A DNA stretch of 64,000 bases, from assembly GCA_041156125.1 (NCBI GenBank), contig JBEVTI010000004.1:1-64000 (forward strand). Reading direction: 5' to 3'. Made by a program: the position numbers and the translations under genes. This DNA is from Paraktedonobacter carboxidivorans (lineage in GTDB: Bacteria > Chloroflexota > Ktedonobacteria > Ktedonobacterales > Ktedonobacteraceae). The notes under the pieces are model-generated. The model was not told where the DNA came from. It saw only the letters and a list, made by a program, of their open reading frames with translations, and did no database searches. Below are positions 51,647 to 60,764 of the stretch, one piece after another (within the stretch, counting starts at the first letter, position 1; each line of letters starts with the position of its first letter).

Positions 51647-53803
51647 ATGAGTGAGACTGAGGATACATCCGCCAAACTGCCGGCTCTTCCTTCTGAGCCA
51701 CACCTGCTTGCAACGCATGAGGGCGCGAGCGCTTTTCCAGTTGATGATCCCTTCGTGCGCCTGATCTTTACATATGGTAGCTTTATCCCTGGTACCGATG
51801 CTTACTATGAAAGCGCGGAAGCACAGATGCAGGGCTTTATCGAGGCAGTTTTTGAGACCGGGTTTACTCATCCTGAACTGGCCCTCCAGTACGCCGCCTG
51901 GCTGCGCGATCCTCGCCAGGGGAAGGGCAATCGCAGCCAGCCGCCCTGGGTGCTGGCGGTCCTCTCTGGTCTGCGGGAATGTCTCGAACATCCACGCTTC
52001 TCCGAACTGGTCGCGCGCTCGATTGTGCGCCCGGATGATGCGCTCTATCTTATCCAGGCAACTGTGCTCTACCTTGGCGATAATCAGTTCCCGCCTGCCC
52101 TGCTGGCGGGTATTGCCACTGGCCTGGATAGGCTGAGCGACTATCAGCTCACAAAATATGCCCATGCGGCGCTTAACCTGCTGCCGCGCAAGAAAGAGCA
52201 ACGCCGCTCTGTCTCGTCCCCCACCCTGCCTGGACCCGCGCAACAGGGCAGTAGTAGCTTGCCTGCTCAGATAGAGACGGGTGTGACGCCAGTAGAGAAG
52301 CCTGGCACACGTACTCTACGCCTGGTCGATGTGTTGGGTATTTGCAAGCGCGAACTCAGTCCCCGCCTCTTCGCGCTCTATCGCTATCTGCACGCTCCAA
52401 CTCGCCAGCAAGCCGAACTCCTGCCCTTGCTTGAGCACCATTTGCCCCTGTTTGGCGTACAGAAAGAGCTGCGTCAGCATCCCCCGCGCCAGGTTTCCGA
52501 GGTGCAGGCCTGGGTAGGCCGAGCTCTGGCCGCGCGTATGACGATGGAGCAGATGTTTTCAGCGACAGGTTTGGAGCCGGGCCAGCGCCTGTTGCTGAAA
52601 AAACTAACCCTGGAGACTGAGGAACTTGCGTCTGAACCTCTTTCATCTCGCGAGCAAAAACAGCAAAAACAGGGGTTGCGCAAAATTCAGGCAGAGATCC
52701 TGCACGATCTACAGCCGCGCGATGTCTTACAAGGAGCCATTCGTAGCGAACTCTGGAAAGCATTGGTAGAGGCGCGGGTTCCAGGCGAGCATGATCCCGC
52801 GCAAAGCGTGGCGATGCTTGGCGATGTGGCCTTTCTGCGCAATATTCGCGGCATGTACCAGGCCGGGATCCCTCTCAAAACGCTGATTGACGAGGCTCAA
52901 CGCCGACGCTTCCCTGGTATCTGGCCGTTCCAGTTGCTCAGCGCTGCCCGCACGCTCGAAAATGGCAAAAAGCGCGGCACTTTCCACGCTGAACCCTGTC
53001 CGCAGGTTTTGCCAGTGATAGACACCATCTTTGAGCGCGTGGCCCTGGAGACGCTGCCACGCAAAAGCGCTGGCACTCTCTATCATCTGCTGGGCCTGGC
53101 TGATGTCAGTGGATCGATGGGAAGCAAACTCGGCGGCAAGATGTCCAGCGCGACCTGCATGGACGCTGCGCTGGCTTTTACTACTGCGTTTAGCTATACC
53201 TCTGAGCATCACCTGGCCGGCACCTGGGATAATAATTTTCATCCAGTAGAGGGGATACAGCAGGAAGGCCCGCTCAGCCTGGTCAAGCGTATTATGCTGA
53301 GCGGTGGCATGGGCGGCGGTGGCACTCAGGTCTTTGGCTCGATGATTCAACTGATGAACTGGCTGAGCGAGCATCCACGGATCAAACCTCCCGAAGTGCT
53401 GGTGGTCCTTTCGGATATGCAGTTTCACCCGCCCTCGACTATCGAACCCGCTCTGGTCAAGAGGCTGCCGCAACGCTATCAGAGCTTGCTGCTGCAGCCA
53501 AAATTTCGCCGGATGCCCCCGTTGGCTGCCGCCATCGTCCTCTACCGCGCGGTTCTGGGCACGCAGGTCAGCCTGGTCCTCTGGAATCTAGCCAGCTATC
53601 AAGGCTCGCCCGCTCCTAGCGGCATGGAGCGTGTGCTCATGCTTAGCGGCTTCGATACCAACAGCTTTCGCATTATCGAACAATGGCTCCAGGCTGGCAG
53701 TCCCGGCACCGCCATGCCTACCGATCCCACTAACGCGCCCGCGGGTAGCGGCCAGAGCAACTCCAGCTTTGAAGCTGTACTTGCCGCGTTACGCCGCTAT
53801 TAG
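51647..53803 (+). CDS. Ro60/TROVE-like RNA-binding protein with vWA domain
   Basis: A 718-residue protein. Residues about 30-440 are helical repeat sequence of TROVE type (DPFVRLIFTYGSFIPGTDAYYESAE, ALQYAAWLRDPRQGKGNR). Residues about 478-680 form a von Willebrand A domain with metal-site DxSxS in LADVSGSMGSK near 485-489, GGGGTQVFG as the Thr loop, and VVLSDMQF as the last Asp. Ro60/Rsr rings bind misfolded small RNAs and Y RNAs and assist RNA decay. A longer central helical insertion and Pro/Gln linker (QQGSSSLPAQIETG) make it bigger than typical bacterial Rsr. AGAGGAGG precedes the ATG at 51647. A plain DUF2828-like protein is the alternative. Confidence 0.78.
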   Translation: MSETEDTSAKLPALPSEPHLLATHEGASAFPVDDPFVRLIFTYGSFIPGTDAYYESAEAQMQGFIEAVFETGFTHPELALQYAAWLRDPRQGKGNRSQPPWVLAVLSGLRECLEHPRFSELVARSIVRPDDALYLIQATVLYLGDNQFPPALLAGIATGLDRLSDYQLTKYAHAALNLLPRKKEQRRSVSSPTLPGPAQQGSSSLPAQIETGVTPVEKPGTRTLRLVDVLGICKRELSPRLFALYRYLHAPTRQQAELLPLLEHHLPLFGVQKELRQHPPRQVSEVQAWVGRALAARMTMEQMFSATGLEPGQRLLLKKLTLETEELASEPLSSREQKQQKQGLRKIQAEILHDLQPRDVLQGAIRSELWKALVEARVPGEHDPAQSVAMLGDVAFLRNIRGMYQAGIPLKTLIDEAQRRRFPGIWPFQLLSAARTLENGKKRGTFHAEPCPQVLPVIDTIFERVALETLPRKSAGTLYHLLGLADVSGSMGSKLGGKMSSATCMDAALAFTTAFSYTSEHHLAGTWDNNFHPVEGIQQEGPLSLVKRIMLSGGMGGGGTQVFGSMIQLMNWLSEHPRIKPPEVLVVLSDMQFHPPSTIEPALVKRLPQRYQSLLLQPKFRRMPPLAAAIVLYRAVLGTQVSLVLWNLASYQGSPAPSGMERVLMLSGFDTNSFRIIEQWLQAGSPGTAMPTDPTNAPAGSGQSNSSFEAVLAALRRY

Positions 53804-54519
53804 CTTCGCTCAGTCCCAATCAGCCGGGCCAGGCCTAGAGCGATCAGGATAATCAGGCGGGTGGCCGCGTCAATCCAGAAGGTCTGGATCTGCGCGAGGA
53901 TGAGGATGTTGGTGACAAGGGCCAGCAGGATGACACCGGTGAGGGCGCCGAGCATGCGCCCTCGCCCGCCGTCGAGCGAGATACCCCCGATCACAGCCGC
54001 CGCGTACACGGAGAAGATGAGATTGTTCCCCTGATTGGCGGTAACCGCGACCACTTGCCCGGCGGTCATCAAACCGGCCAGGGCGGCCAGGATACTGGCG
54101 ACGACAAAGACGCCGATACGGATGCGGTCCACGCGAATGCCCGCGGCTCGCGCCGCTTCAGTATTGCCACCAATCGCGTAAATGGCGCGCCCGACCCGGT
54201 GATAGCGCAAGAAAAGTGATGCGCCCAGGAAAATGAGGCCCGTGACCCAGACCGCAATGGGCACGCCCAGAAAGTATGCCGCGCCCAGAAAGATGAATTC
54301 ATCAGGCAGATGATAAATGGTACGCCCACCCACAATGCCAATCTGAATGCCAGCCAGCAAAATCAACATCGCCAGAGTAAAAATGAAAGCATTGAAGCCA
54401 AGCTTGATGACCAGAAAACCGTTTATTAAGCCAATCACAAGCCCGACCAGCAGAACAATAGCTATACCAAGATAAGGATTCCAATCGGTGCCCAGTCCCT
54501 GACTATCCTTCGCGTACGA
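53800..54519 (-). pseudogene. Sugar ABC permease remnant, N-terminus lost
   Basis: The open frame covers about 239 residues of a ribose/xylose-type ABC permease of about 330. It has NPYLGIAIVLLVGLVIGLINGF, FIFTLAMLILLAGIQIGI, then the cytoplasmic EAA-like region AARAAGIRVDRIRIGVFVVAS and AVIGGISLDGGRGRMLGALTGV. The first membrane segments and start are gone: the frame runs into the tail of the binding-protein remnant without a start codon. The most upstream internal start is GTG 54438, already inside the protein. With the adjacent broken binding-protein gene this shows a deletion that joined two genes. Confidence 0.8.
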
Positions 54520-54960
54520 TCATAAAGACTTTACCTGCGCTTGGCGCTACGTCCACGCTTACGACAGGAATGTGCTTGCTCGCGGCAAAATCGAGCGCGG
54601 GGGCGATTGCGGCGCTATCCACGGGGTTGACAATCAAGGCCTGCGCGCCTTCCTGGATCAGGGTGTGGATATCCGTGATCTGCTGGGCCGCGTTGTTGCT
54701 GGCTACAGTGGCCCGATCAAGGTGGCTTTGTATTGGGACGCGAACTTTGTTTCATACGAGATGTAGTTGGTCCAGAAGTCGGTGTTGTTGAAGGTCAGCG
54801 ATACACCAAGCTTGAAACTTGCGCCTGGCGCGAGATTACTAGTTCCTGTTCCTGATGGGTTTGAACTCGGCGTTGTTACGGCACTGCACGCGGCCAGCAT
54901 AAGTGCGAGAACGAGGAGTACGCCTGAGATGCGTAGATTCAATGCGAACTTCGATTGCAT
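54503..54960 (-). pseudogene. Periplasmic sugar-binding protein remnant, frameshifted and truncated
   Basis: It starts with a lipoprotein signal (LLVLALMLAACS lipobox) and continues in frame to TLIGPL and a stop at 54703. The protein continues sensibly in another frame as TVASNNAAQQITDIHTLIQE and NPVDSAAIAPALDFAASKH to a stop at 54503, where the sequence joins the permease remnant. Thus there is a frameshift near 54710 and loss of the C-terminal lobe. Intact relatives bind ribose-like sugars and have over 330 residues. Confidence 0.8.
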
Positions 54961-55092
54961 GGTTCCCTCCTGCCGGTGGCTTTCCGGCAAAATAACAGAC
55001 AAGGGGGCATGATTATCACCACCCGTACCTACGTCATTCCTGACATGGGTGGCAGCTTCCGGCATTGGACAGCCCCGCAAACGGGGATTACG

Positions 55093-55869
55093 TTACGAAG
55101 TTCCTCCTTCCTTTCTTTCTAGAAAGATATCCGCCAGCACTCCTTCCATGGCGCGCTGAATATGCTCAGCCATCTCCTGCTCCGCCCTATCTATCTCGCC
55201 CGCCAGCAGGGCCAATAAGACACGCTCGTGATCATTCAAAGCGATCTCCATGCGCTGGGGATAGTAGGTGTCTTGCATCTGAAACATTGATAGCTGGCTG
55301 CGTAATAGTGAAAGATTATGAATCAAGCGCCCGTTATTTGAAGCACGCGTAATCAGCATATGGAAACGAATATCGATCTGCAAAAAACGCAAGACGGGAT
55401 GCGTATCCAGTTCCGCCTTCACAGCGTACAATTCATCTAACTCTGCCTTGAGATCCCCCTGGCTCAGACGCGGTGCCGCCAGGCGCACTGCCAGAAGCTC
55501 TAACGCTCCACGCAATTCGTAGATCTCATGGATATCGCGCGCTGTGTAGGTCCGCGTCCAGAAACCCCGGCGCGGATCTGAGCGCACTAAGCCCTCCTGC
55601 ACCAGCCGCTCAAGCGCCTGACGCACTGGCGTGCGACTGATCCCTAATTGCTCCGAGAGTGTAACATCTGAGAGCCGCTGCTCCTTGCTGCCACCAATCA
55701 TGATTACGCGCTTCCAGATCTCTTCGTACGCGTGATCCACTACGCTGGGGACAAGGCTACGCTCCTGCCCCCAGAGCAACATAAAAAGTTCAGCGCATAA
55801 CTTTGCATCAAATACATCCGCAACCGTACCCCTCTTCCCATTGTTTCTCCCTGACGAACTCGATGTCAT
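55093..55869 (-). CDS. GntR-family regulator, FadR/FCD type
   Basis: A 258-residue transcription factor. The N-terminal winged helix spans about residues 40-110 (GSKEQRLSDVTLSEQLGISRTPVRQALERLVQEGLV) and the C-terminal FCD all-helical ligand domain about 120-250 (DIHEIYELRGALELLAVRLAA; IDIRFHMLITRASNNGRL; LNDHERVLLALLAGEIDRAEQEM), whose Asp/His residues usually hold a metal. It is divergent from the L-fucose-type catabolic operon and next to a perfect 28-bp palindrome, so it probably represses that operon until a sugar acid appears. The 55869 start extends a Ser/Gly-rich N-terminus; a Met about 25 residues in is an alternative. Confidence 0.87.
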   Translation of the reverse strand: MTSSSSGRNNGKRGTVADVFDAKLCAELFMLLWGQERSLVPSVVDHAYEEIWKRVIMIGGSKEQRLSDVTLSEQLGISRTPVRQALERLVQEGLVRSDPRRGFWTRTYTARDIHEIYELRGALELLAVRLAAPRLSQGDLKAELDELYAVKAELDTHPVLRFLQIDIRFHMLITRASNNGRLIHNLSLLRSQLSMFQMQDTYYPQRMEIALNDHERVLLALLAGEIDRAEQEMAEHIQRAMEGVLADIFLERKEGGTS

Positions 55870-56223
55870 CTGGTTTTCCTGTTCGGTTCTTTCCCATTGG
55901 GCTGGCCCACACCAAATATGGCCCTTGATTTTCCGTTCTGCTTACTGTATTCTGTATACAGAATACAGTATACTTATCCGCTATCAATTCGTCAAGGGGA
56001 TATTTGCCGGTCCCTGGCGGCGAAGCGGCTCCACCTCTGTGTTGGGGCTTTTGCGCGAGAACTGGCAATATGCCTGCCCGGGAGCTTTGCCCCATGTTTT
56101 CCAAAAGTCTGGACAAGCGTTATTATCTTTAACGGGATTGTGAAGGGTGGCAGCCCTGAACACAGGTGAAAGGCTGCGTCCTGACGCTCGTCTTACGCGG
56201 CCATCAAGCAGAAGGAGAGTGGT
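55870..56223. other. Divergent control region of the sugar-acid operon
   Basis: It carries the 28-bp palindrome described below and no gene. The ribosome-binding site AGAAGGAGAG at about 56210 belongs to the first operon gene. Confidence 0.5.
55943..55970. promoter_or_regulatory. Perfect 28-bp palindrome, probable GntR operator
   Basis: TACTGTATTCTGTA followed by its exact complement, with centre GTATAC. FadR-type regulators bind short TGTATACA-like palindromes, and this has a nested one. It lies 73 bases upstream of the GntR start and about 250 bases from the operon start. Confidence 0.75.
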
Positions 56224-57525
56224 GTGACACTGACTATTGTTGGTATCCAAACATATGACATCCGTTTTCCTACCTCGCAGACTTTCGCTGGTTCTGATGC
56301 CATGAATAGCGATCCGAATTATTCCGCGGCCTATGTGGTGCTGCAGACCGACCATCCGGCGGGACTTGAGGGGCATGGCCTGACCTTTACCATCGGGCGA
56401 GGGAATGAGGTGTGCGTGGCTGCTATACAGGCGCTAGCTCCACTGGTTGTCGGGTATAGTCTGGAGGCATTTACCGCTGATATGGGCGCTTTCTGGCATC
56501 ATATCACTGGTGACAGCCAGTTGCGCTGGATTGGACCAGACAAGGGAGCGATGCACCTGGCCACCGCGGCGCTGGTCAATGCTGTCTGGGACCTCTGGGC
56601 CAAGGTCGAGGGCAAACCCCTCTGGAAGCTGCTTGTCGATATGACCCCTGAGCAACTTGTCGCCTGCGTCGATTTTCGCTATCTTACCGATGTGCTGCCC
56701 TCCGCTGACGCGCTTGCCTTGCTGCAAATTCAGGCCGCGACAAAGGCTCAACGCGAGCAGGAGATGCTACGGGATGGCTTTCCCGCGTATACCACCGGGG
56801 CTGGCTGGTCAGGTTACAGCGATGAGAAGATGCGCCTGTTGTGTCGCGAGGCGCTGGCTAATGGCTGGCGACACTTCAAGCTCAAGGTCGGCCTGAGTTT
56901 GCCAGACGATCTCCACCGCGCGCGTATTATGCGTGAGGAAATTGGGGAGGAGTCTACTCTGATGGTCGATGCTAATCAGGTCTGGGAAGTGGGAGAAGCA
57001 ATCGAGATGATGCGCGCGTTGGCACCTTTGCGCCCCTTCTGGATTGAGGAGCCAACCAGCCCGGACGACATCCTGGGCCACGCGGCGATTGCGCGCGCGA
57101 TCGACCCTATCCGTGTGGCCACCGGGGAGCATGTGCAGAACCGCATTATATTCAAGCAGCTTTTCCAGGCCAAAGCTATCTCTATCTGCCAGATTGACGC
57201 CTGCCGCGTGGGTGGCGTCAACGAGGTGCTGGCCGTCCTCTTACTGGCTGCTAAGTTTGGGGTGCCCGTCTGCCCGCACGCGGGTGGCGTGGGACTGTGT
57301 GAATATGTCCAGCATCTCTCGCTTTTCGACTATATCGCCTTGAGCGGCTCTCTTGAGCACCGCTTGATTGAGTACACTCCTCATCTGCACGAACATTTTG
57401 TCGATCCTGTCGTCATGAAGAATGGACACTATATGCCTCCACAGGCTCCAGGCTATAGCGTGACTATGCATAAAGCATCAATCTCCATGTATTCTTATCC
57501 TGATGGACCGGAGTGGTCCAAATGA
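56224..57525 (+). CDS. L-fuconate dehydratase-like enolase-superfamily enzyme
   Basis: A 433-residue enzyme of the mandelate racemase subgroup, expected to dehydrate L-fuconate (or L-rhamnonate) to 2-keto-3-deoxy-L-fuconate. It has a KxK motif in HFKLKVGLS, metal ligands Asp in LMVDANQVWE, Glu in FWIEEPTSPDD and Glu in VATGEHVQN, and the His base in CPHAGGVGLCEYVQH. Length and the GVGLCEYVQHL signature fit fuconate dehydratase better than rhamnonate dehydratase. The GTG at 56224 follows AAGGAGAG. It is the first gene of the operon; RhaM-like, SDR, AKR, lactonase and GH172-like genes follow in one direction. Confidence 0.88.
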   Translation: MTLTIVGIQTYDIRFPTSQTFAGSDAMNSDPNYSAAYVVLQTDHPAGLEGHGLTFTIGRGNEVCVAAIQALAPLVVGYSLEAFTADMGAFWHHITGDSQLRWIGPDKGAMHLATAALVNAVWDLWAKVEGKPLWKLLVDMTPEQLVACVDFRYLTDVLPSADALALLQIQAATKAQREQEMLRDGFPAYTTGAGWSGYSDEKMRLLCREALANGWRHFKLKVGLSLPDDLHRARIMREEIGEESTLMVDANQVWEVGEAIEMMRALAPLRPFWIEEPTSPDDILGHAAIARAIDPIRVATGEHVQNRIIFKQLFQAKAISICQIDACRVGGVNEVLAVLLLAAKFGVPVCPHAGGVGLCEYVQHLSLFDYIALSGSLEHRLIEYTPHLHEHFVDPVVMKNGHYMPPQAPGYSVTMHKASISMYSYPDGPEWSK

Positions 57526-57547
57526 AAGGCAAGGAAAGGAGCGCGCT

Positions 57548-57871
57548 ATGCGCAGGTTTGGACAAGTTATTGGTCTGAGGCCGGGGGCCAGCGCAGAGTA
57601 CGAGCGTTTACATGCCGCAGTCTGGCCTGATGTGCTGGCCACCATCGCGGCGTGTAATATACGCAACTACAGCATTTTTCGCCATGGTGAATTGCTTTTT
57701 GCCTATTTTGAATATCTTGGCGACGATTTTGAGGCCGATATGGCAAAAATGGCCGCTGACCCGCGCACACAAGAGTGGTGGAGCTTGACCGAGCCTCTCC
57801 AGGTGCCCCTGGAGACGCGCGCGCCCGGCGCGTGGTGGGCTTCCATACCTGAAGTGTTTCACACCGCTTAG
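57548..57871 (+). CDS. L-rhamnose/L-fucose mutarotase-like protein
   Basis: A 107-residue dimeric alpha/beta-barrel protein of the RhaM type (MRRFGQVIGLRPGASAEYERLHAAVWPDVL). It interconverts the alpha and beta anomers of the sugar for the dehydrogenase. The conserved His in EYERLHAAVWP, YSIFRHGELLFAYFEY, and C-terminal EWWSLTEPLQ are all present. The Met at 57548 is preferred over an upstream start, as it aligns with the family and follows AAAGGAGCG. It overlaps no gene and starts 22 bases after the dehydratase. Confidence 0.85.
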   Translation: MRRFGQVIGLRPGASAEYERLHAAVWPDVLATIAACNIRNYSIFRHGELLFAYFEYLGDDFEADMAKMAADPRTQEWWSLTEPLQVPLETRAPGAWWASIPEVFHTA

Positions 57872-57945
57872 CTCTCTGACATATAATGTGCTAGCAAAGG
57901 TGCTTTCCAACAGTTCTGGTACGAGGAACAAAGAAAGGGATGAGA

Positions 57946-58725
57946 ATGGTGTTTCGTTTAGATGGCAAAACCGCTTTGATTACAGGAGCTGGCTCAGGCA
58001 TTGGTGAACATATCGCGCGGCTCTTCGCGCAACAGGGCGCGCACGTGATCCTCGCCGACATCAGCACTGAGGCAGCGGAGCGCGTGGCTGGTATGATCCG
58101 CGCTGACGGTGGAAGCGCGCGCGTGCAATTGCTCGATGTGGCCGCCGAAGCCCAGGTTACCGCCGCGTTTGAGCTGGTAGCAAGCACGGAGGGTCGGCTG
58201 GATATCCTGGTCAATAACGCTGGTATCAGTCACGTTGGCTCTATATTAGAGACCAGCCTGGCTGATTGGGAGCGCGTGATGAGCGTAAACGCGACCGGCA
58301 TCTTTCTCTGTGCTCGCGAGGGTCTGCGCCAGATGCTCGCGCAAAGCCCGGCTGGCGGTGTGATCATCAATATGGCCTCGACCGTGGCTCTGATCGGGGT
58401 AGAGCGACGCCTGCCCTATACTGCCAGCAAGGGCGCTGTCCTGGCCCTGACGCGCTCGATCGCTATCGATTTTGTGACTCAGGGGATTCGCTGCAATGCT
58501 ATCTGCCCTGGCACGGTGCAAACACCCTTTGTAGAGGGCTACCTGGCTCGCAATTTCGCTGGTCACGAGGAGGAGGCGCGCCAGAATCTGCATGCTCGCC
58601 AGCCGATTGGACGCATGGGACGCCCGGATGAAATCGCTGCCGCCGCTCTCTACCTGGCTGCGGATGAAGCGTCATTCGTGACAGGCTCCGGGCTGGTGAT
58701 TGATGGTGGTTGGACCGCGAAGTGA
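57946..58725 (+). CDS. SDR dehydrogenase, probable 2-keto-3-deoxy-L-fuconate dehydrogenase
   Basis: A 259-residue classical SDR. NAD(P)-binding GAGSGIGEH is near residues 13-21, with NNAGISH, catalytic Ser in MASTVALIG, and YTASK (Tyr-x-x-x-Lys). The C-terminus VTGSGLVIDGGWTAK is typical of sugar-acid dehydrogenases. In the oxidative fucose route this step makes 2,4-diketo-3-deoxy-L-fuconate. ATG 57946 has AAAGGG with 6-base spacing and is preferred over ATG 57940. It is 74 bases from the mutarotase gene. Confidence 0.82.
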   Translation: MVFRLDGKTALITGAGSGIGEHIARLFAQQGAHVILADISTEAAERVAGMIRADGGSARVQLLDVAAEAQVTAAFELVASTEGRLDILVNNAGISHVGSILETSLADWERVMSVNATGIFLCAREGLRQMLAQSPAGGVIINMASTVALIGVERRLPYTASKGAVLALTRSIAIDFVTQGIRCNAICPGTVQTPFVEGYLARNFAGHEEEARQNLHARQPIGRMGRPDEIAAAALYLAADEASFVTGSGLVIDGGWTAK

Positions 58726-58755
58726 TGGCCTGGAGCCGAGAAAGGAACTACAAAG

Positions 58756-59703
58756 ATGTCTTCTCACATGGCTCAAGGGCCGTTGGCCTTGCGTCCGTTG
58801 GGCGCGACCGGTCTCCAGGTAACACCGATCTGTATTGGCGCTGCTCCTCTGGCCAGCATGACTGAGACCTTTACTTACGCGGTTCCCACTGAGCGAGCCC
58901 TGGCAACGCTCCACGCCTGCTTTGCTGGTCCGTTTAACTTTATCGACACCGCTGCCTCCTATGGCGATGGAGAAAGCGAGCGCCTGATCGGCCATGTGCT
59001 GGCTGAACTTGGCGGTCCACCACCTGGCTCTGTACTGGCAAGCAAAGCTGATCGCGATCTCTCAACCGGCGTCTTCACTGGCGCGCAGATGAGACGCAGC
59101 GTAGAGCGGAGTCTGCGCCTGCTGGGTCTACAGCAACTCCAACTGCTCTACCTGCATGATCCTGAACACATCTCTTTTGAGGAGGCTATGCGGACTGGTG
59201 GACCGGTCGAGGTGCTGCAAGAGTGCCTGCGGGAGGGCCTGATTGCTCACCTGGGAGTCGCTGGTGGTCCGATCGATCTGATGATGCGCTTTGTCGCAAC
59301 TGGTCTCTTTACAGTTGCTATTTCGCATAACCGCTCTACCTTGCTCAATCGCACAGCAGAGCCGCTCTGGCAGTTGTGCGTACAACGAGGTGTGGCCATA
59401 GTCAACGCCGCGCCATATGGTGGCGGTCTCCTGGCCAAAGGTCCGAGCGCATATCCACGCTACATGTACAGCCAGGCCTCGCCCGCTCTGCTCAAACGCG
59501 CCAGTCTGATGGAGCAAGCCTGCCAACGTTATAGCGTTCCCCTGGCAGCCGCTGCCCTGCAGTTCTCTCTGCGGGATACGCGCATCGCGTCCACTATAGT
59601 CGGCGTGACGCGCCCTGAGCGTATTGTAGAAACCCTGCAACTGGCGCAACAGCCGATTGCCGAGGAACTCTGGACTGAACTTGAAACTATCTATCGCTCC
59701 TGA
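58756..59703 (+). CDS. Aldo/keto reductase, L-fucose dehydrogenase-like
   Basis: A 315-residue AKR. Catalytic Asp and Tyr are in FIDTAASYGDGESE, Lys in SVLASKADRD and His in LYLHDPEHIS, with a cofactor end STIVGVTRPERIVETL. This pattern matches D-threo-aldose 1-dehydrogenase (L-fucose dehydrogenase), which makes the lactone of the sugar. It starts 30 bases after the SDR stop behind AGAAAGGAAC and lies directly before the lactonase. The sequence begins with a non-conserved Ser-rich stretch. Substrate choice is inferred from neighbours. Confidence 0.85.
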   Translation: MSSHMAQGPLALRPLGATGLQVTPICIGAAPLASMTETFTYAVPTERALATLHACFAGPFNFIDTAASYGDGESERLIGHVLAELGGPPPGSVLASKADRDLSTGVFTGAQMRRSVERSLRLLGLQQLQLLYLHDPEHISFEEAMRTGGPVEVLQECLREGLIAHLGVAGGPIDLMMRFVATGLFTVAISHNRSTLLNRTAEPLWQLCVQRGVAIVNAAPYGGGLLAKGPSAYPRYMYSQASPALLKRASLMEQACQRYSVPLAAAALQFSLRDTRIASTIVGVTRPERIVETLQLAQQPIAEELWTELETIYRS

Positions 59704-59795
59704 TCCCGGGGCAAGAGCCAGCCAGGCCAAACAAAAGCAGTCTCAGCAGCGCGCTTTTTGCTTGCCGCGCAATTGAAGAGAGGTAGGATTTGTCT

Positions 59796-60656
59796 ATGAG
59801 CGAGCTACTTCCAATTATTGATGCTCACGTCCACCTGTGGAATCCCGCGCAGTTCACCATGCCCTGGCTGGCCGATCTGCCTGAACTGAACCGACCCTTT
59901 GGTCTCTCAGACTATCGCGCGCAGACGCAGGGTCTGCCCATCAGCGAGCTGGTCTATGTCGAGGTGGCAGTTGAGCCCCAGGAAGCACTGCTTGAGGCCC
60001 GCGAGATCGTGAGCCTGGCTCAGCAGGAGCCGCGTCTCCAGGCGATTGTGGCCGCGGCTCAGCTTGAGCATGGTTCTGCTGTGTACTCGCAACTGGCCGA
60101 GTTAGCGGCCCTTTCGCCCCTGATCAAGGGGGTCAGACGGAACCTGCAGGACGAAACTGACGATGCTTTCTGTCTGCGCCCCGCTTTTGTCGCAGGCGTG
60201 CGTCTGCTGGCAGAGTTTGGCCTCTCTTTTGAGATCTGCATCAAGCACTGGCAATTGCCAGCGGTGACTGAACTGGTACGCCTGTGCCCGGATACCGCTT
60301 TTGTCCTGGACCACCTGGGCAAGCCGGATATTAAGCAGCAGCAACTCGCTCCCTGGCAGAGCAATCTACAGGCACTCGCTGCCCTGCCCAATGTTGTCTG
60401 CAAGCTCAGCGGCCTGGTCACCGAAGCTGATCACGCCTCCTGGCGGCCAGCGGACCTTGCTCCCTTCGTGACGAGCGCGCTCGCGGCCTTTGGGACAGAG
60501 CGTGTGCTCTTTGGCGGCGACTGGCCAGTGGCTCTACTTGCCTCTTCCTACACGCGCTGGTACGAAACGCTGTCTACCTTGACCGCGTCCCTGCCTCTCT
60601 CCTCCAGGCGCAAGCTCTGGGCGGATAACGCGCGGCGCGTCTATCGTCTGGAGTGA
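59796..60656 (+). CDS. Amidohydrolase, L-fuconolactone hydrolase-like
   Basis: A 286-residue TIM-barrel metal hydrolase (amidohydrolase-2 type). The metal-binding IIDAHVHLWNP starts the protein, followed by VEVAVEPQEALLEAREI, KGVRRNLQDE, FVLDHLGKPD with the conserved His, and GGDWPVALLASSY with the terminal Asp. Fuconolactonases share this layout. It opens the lactone from the preceding dehydrogenase to give the acid that the first gene dehydrates. ATG 59796 follows AGGTAGGA; a TTG at 59790 is possible. It is 92 bases after the aldo/keto reductase. Confidence 0.85.
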   Translation: MSELLPIIDAHVHLWNPAQFTMPWLADLPELNRPFGLSDYRAQTQGLPISELVYVEVAVEPQEALLEAREIVSLAQQEPRLQAIVAAAQLEHGSAVYSQLAELAALSPLIKGVRRNLQDETDDAFCLRPAFVAGVRLLAEFGLSFEICIKHWQLPAVTELVRLCPDTAFVLDHLGKPDIKQQQLAPWQSNLQALAALPNVVCKLSGLVTEADHASWRPADLAPFVTSALAAFGTERVLFGGDWPVALLASSYTRWYETLSTLTASLPLSSRRKLWADNARRVYRLE

Positions 60657-60686
60657 GGTGTTTAATCTGTGGGATGAGGAGATCAA

Positions 60687-60764
60687 ATGCCCAAACAATA
60701 TCAGAAAGGTAGGAGCGAAATTTGGCACAGGATATTCATTTTAATGGTCTGGGTATGGGTTTAG
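60687..60764 (+). CDS. Possible 25-residue leader peptide overlapping the DUF2961 gene
   Basis: ATG at 60687 follows a strong GAGGAG site. The frame MPKQYQKGRSEIWHRIFILM plus five residues overlaps the first 43 bases of the DUF2961 gene and may couple translation to it. No family match is claimed. Confidence 0.25.
   Translation: MPKQYQKGRSEIWHRIFILMVWVWV

Noticed and set aside
53800..54960. A working ribose-type ABC transporter
   Set aside because: The binding protein is frameshifted and truncated, the permease lacks its start, and no ATPase gene is present.
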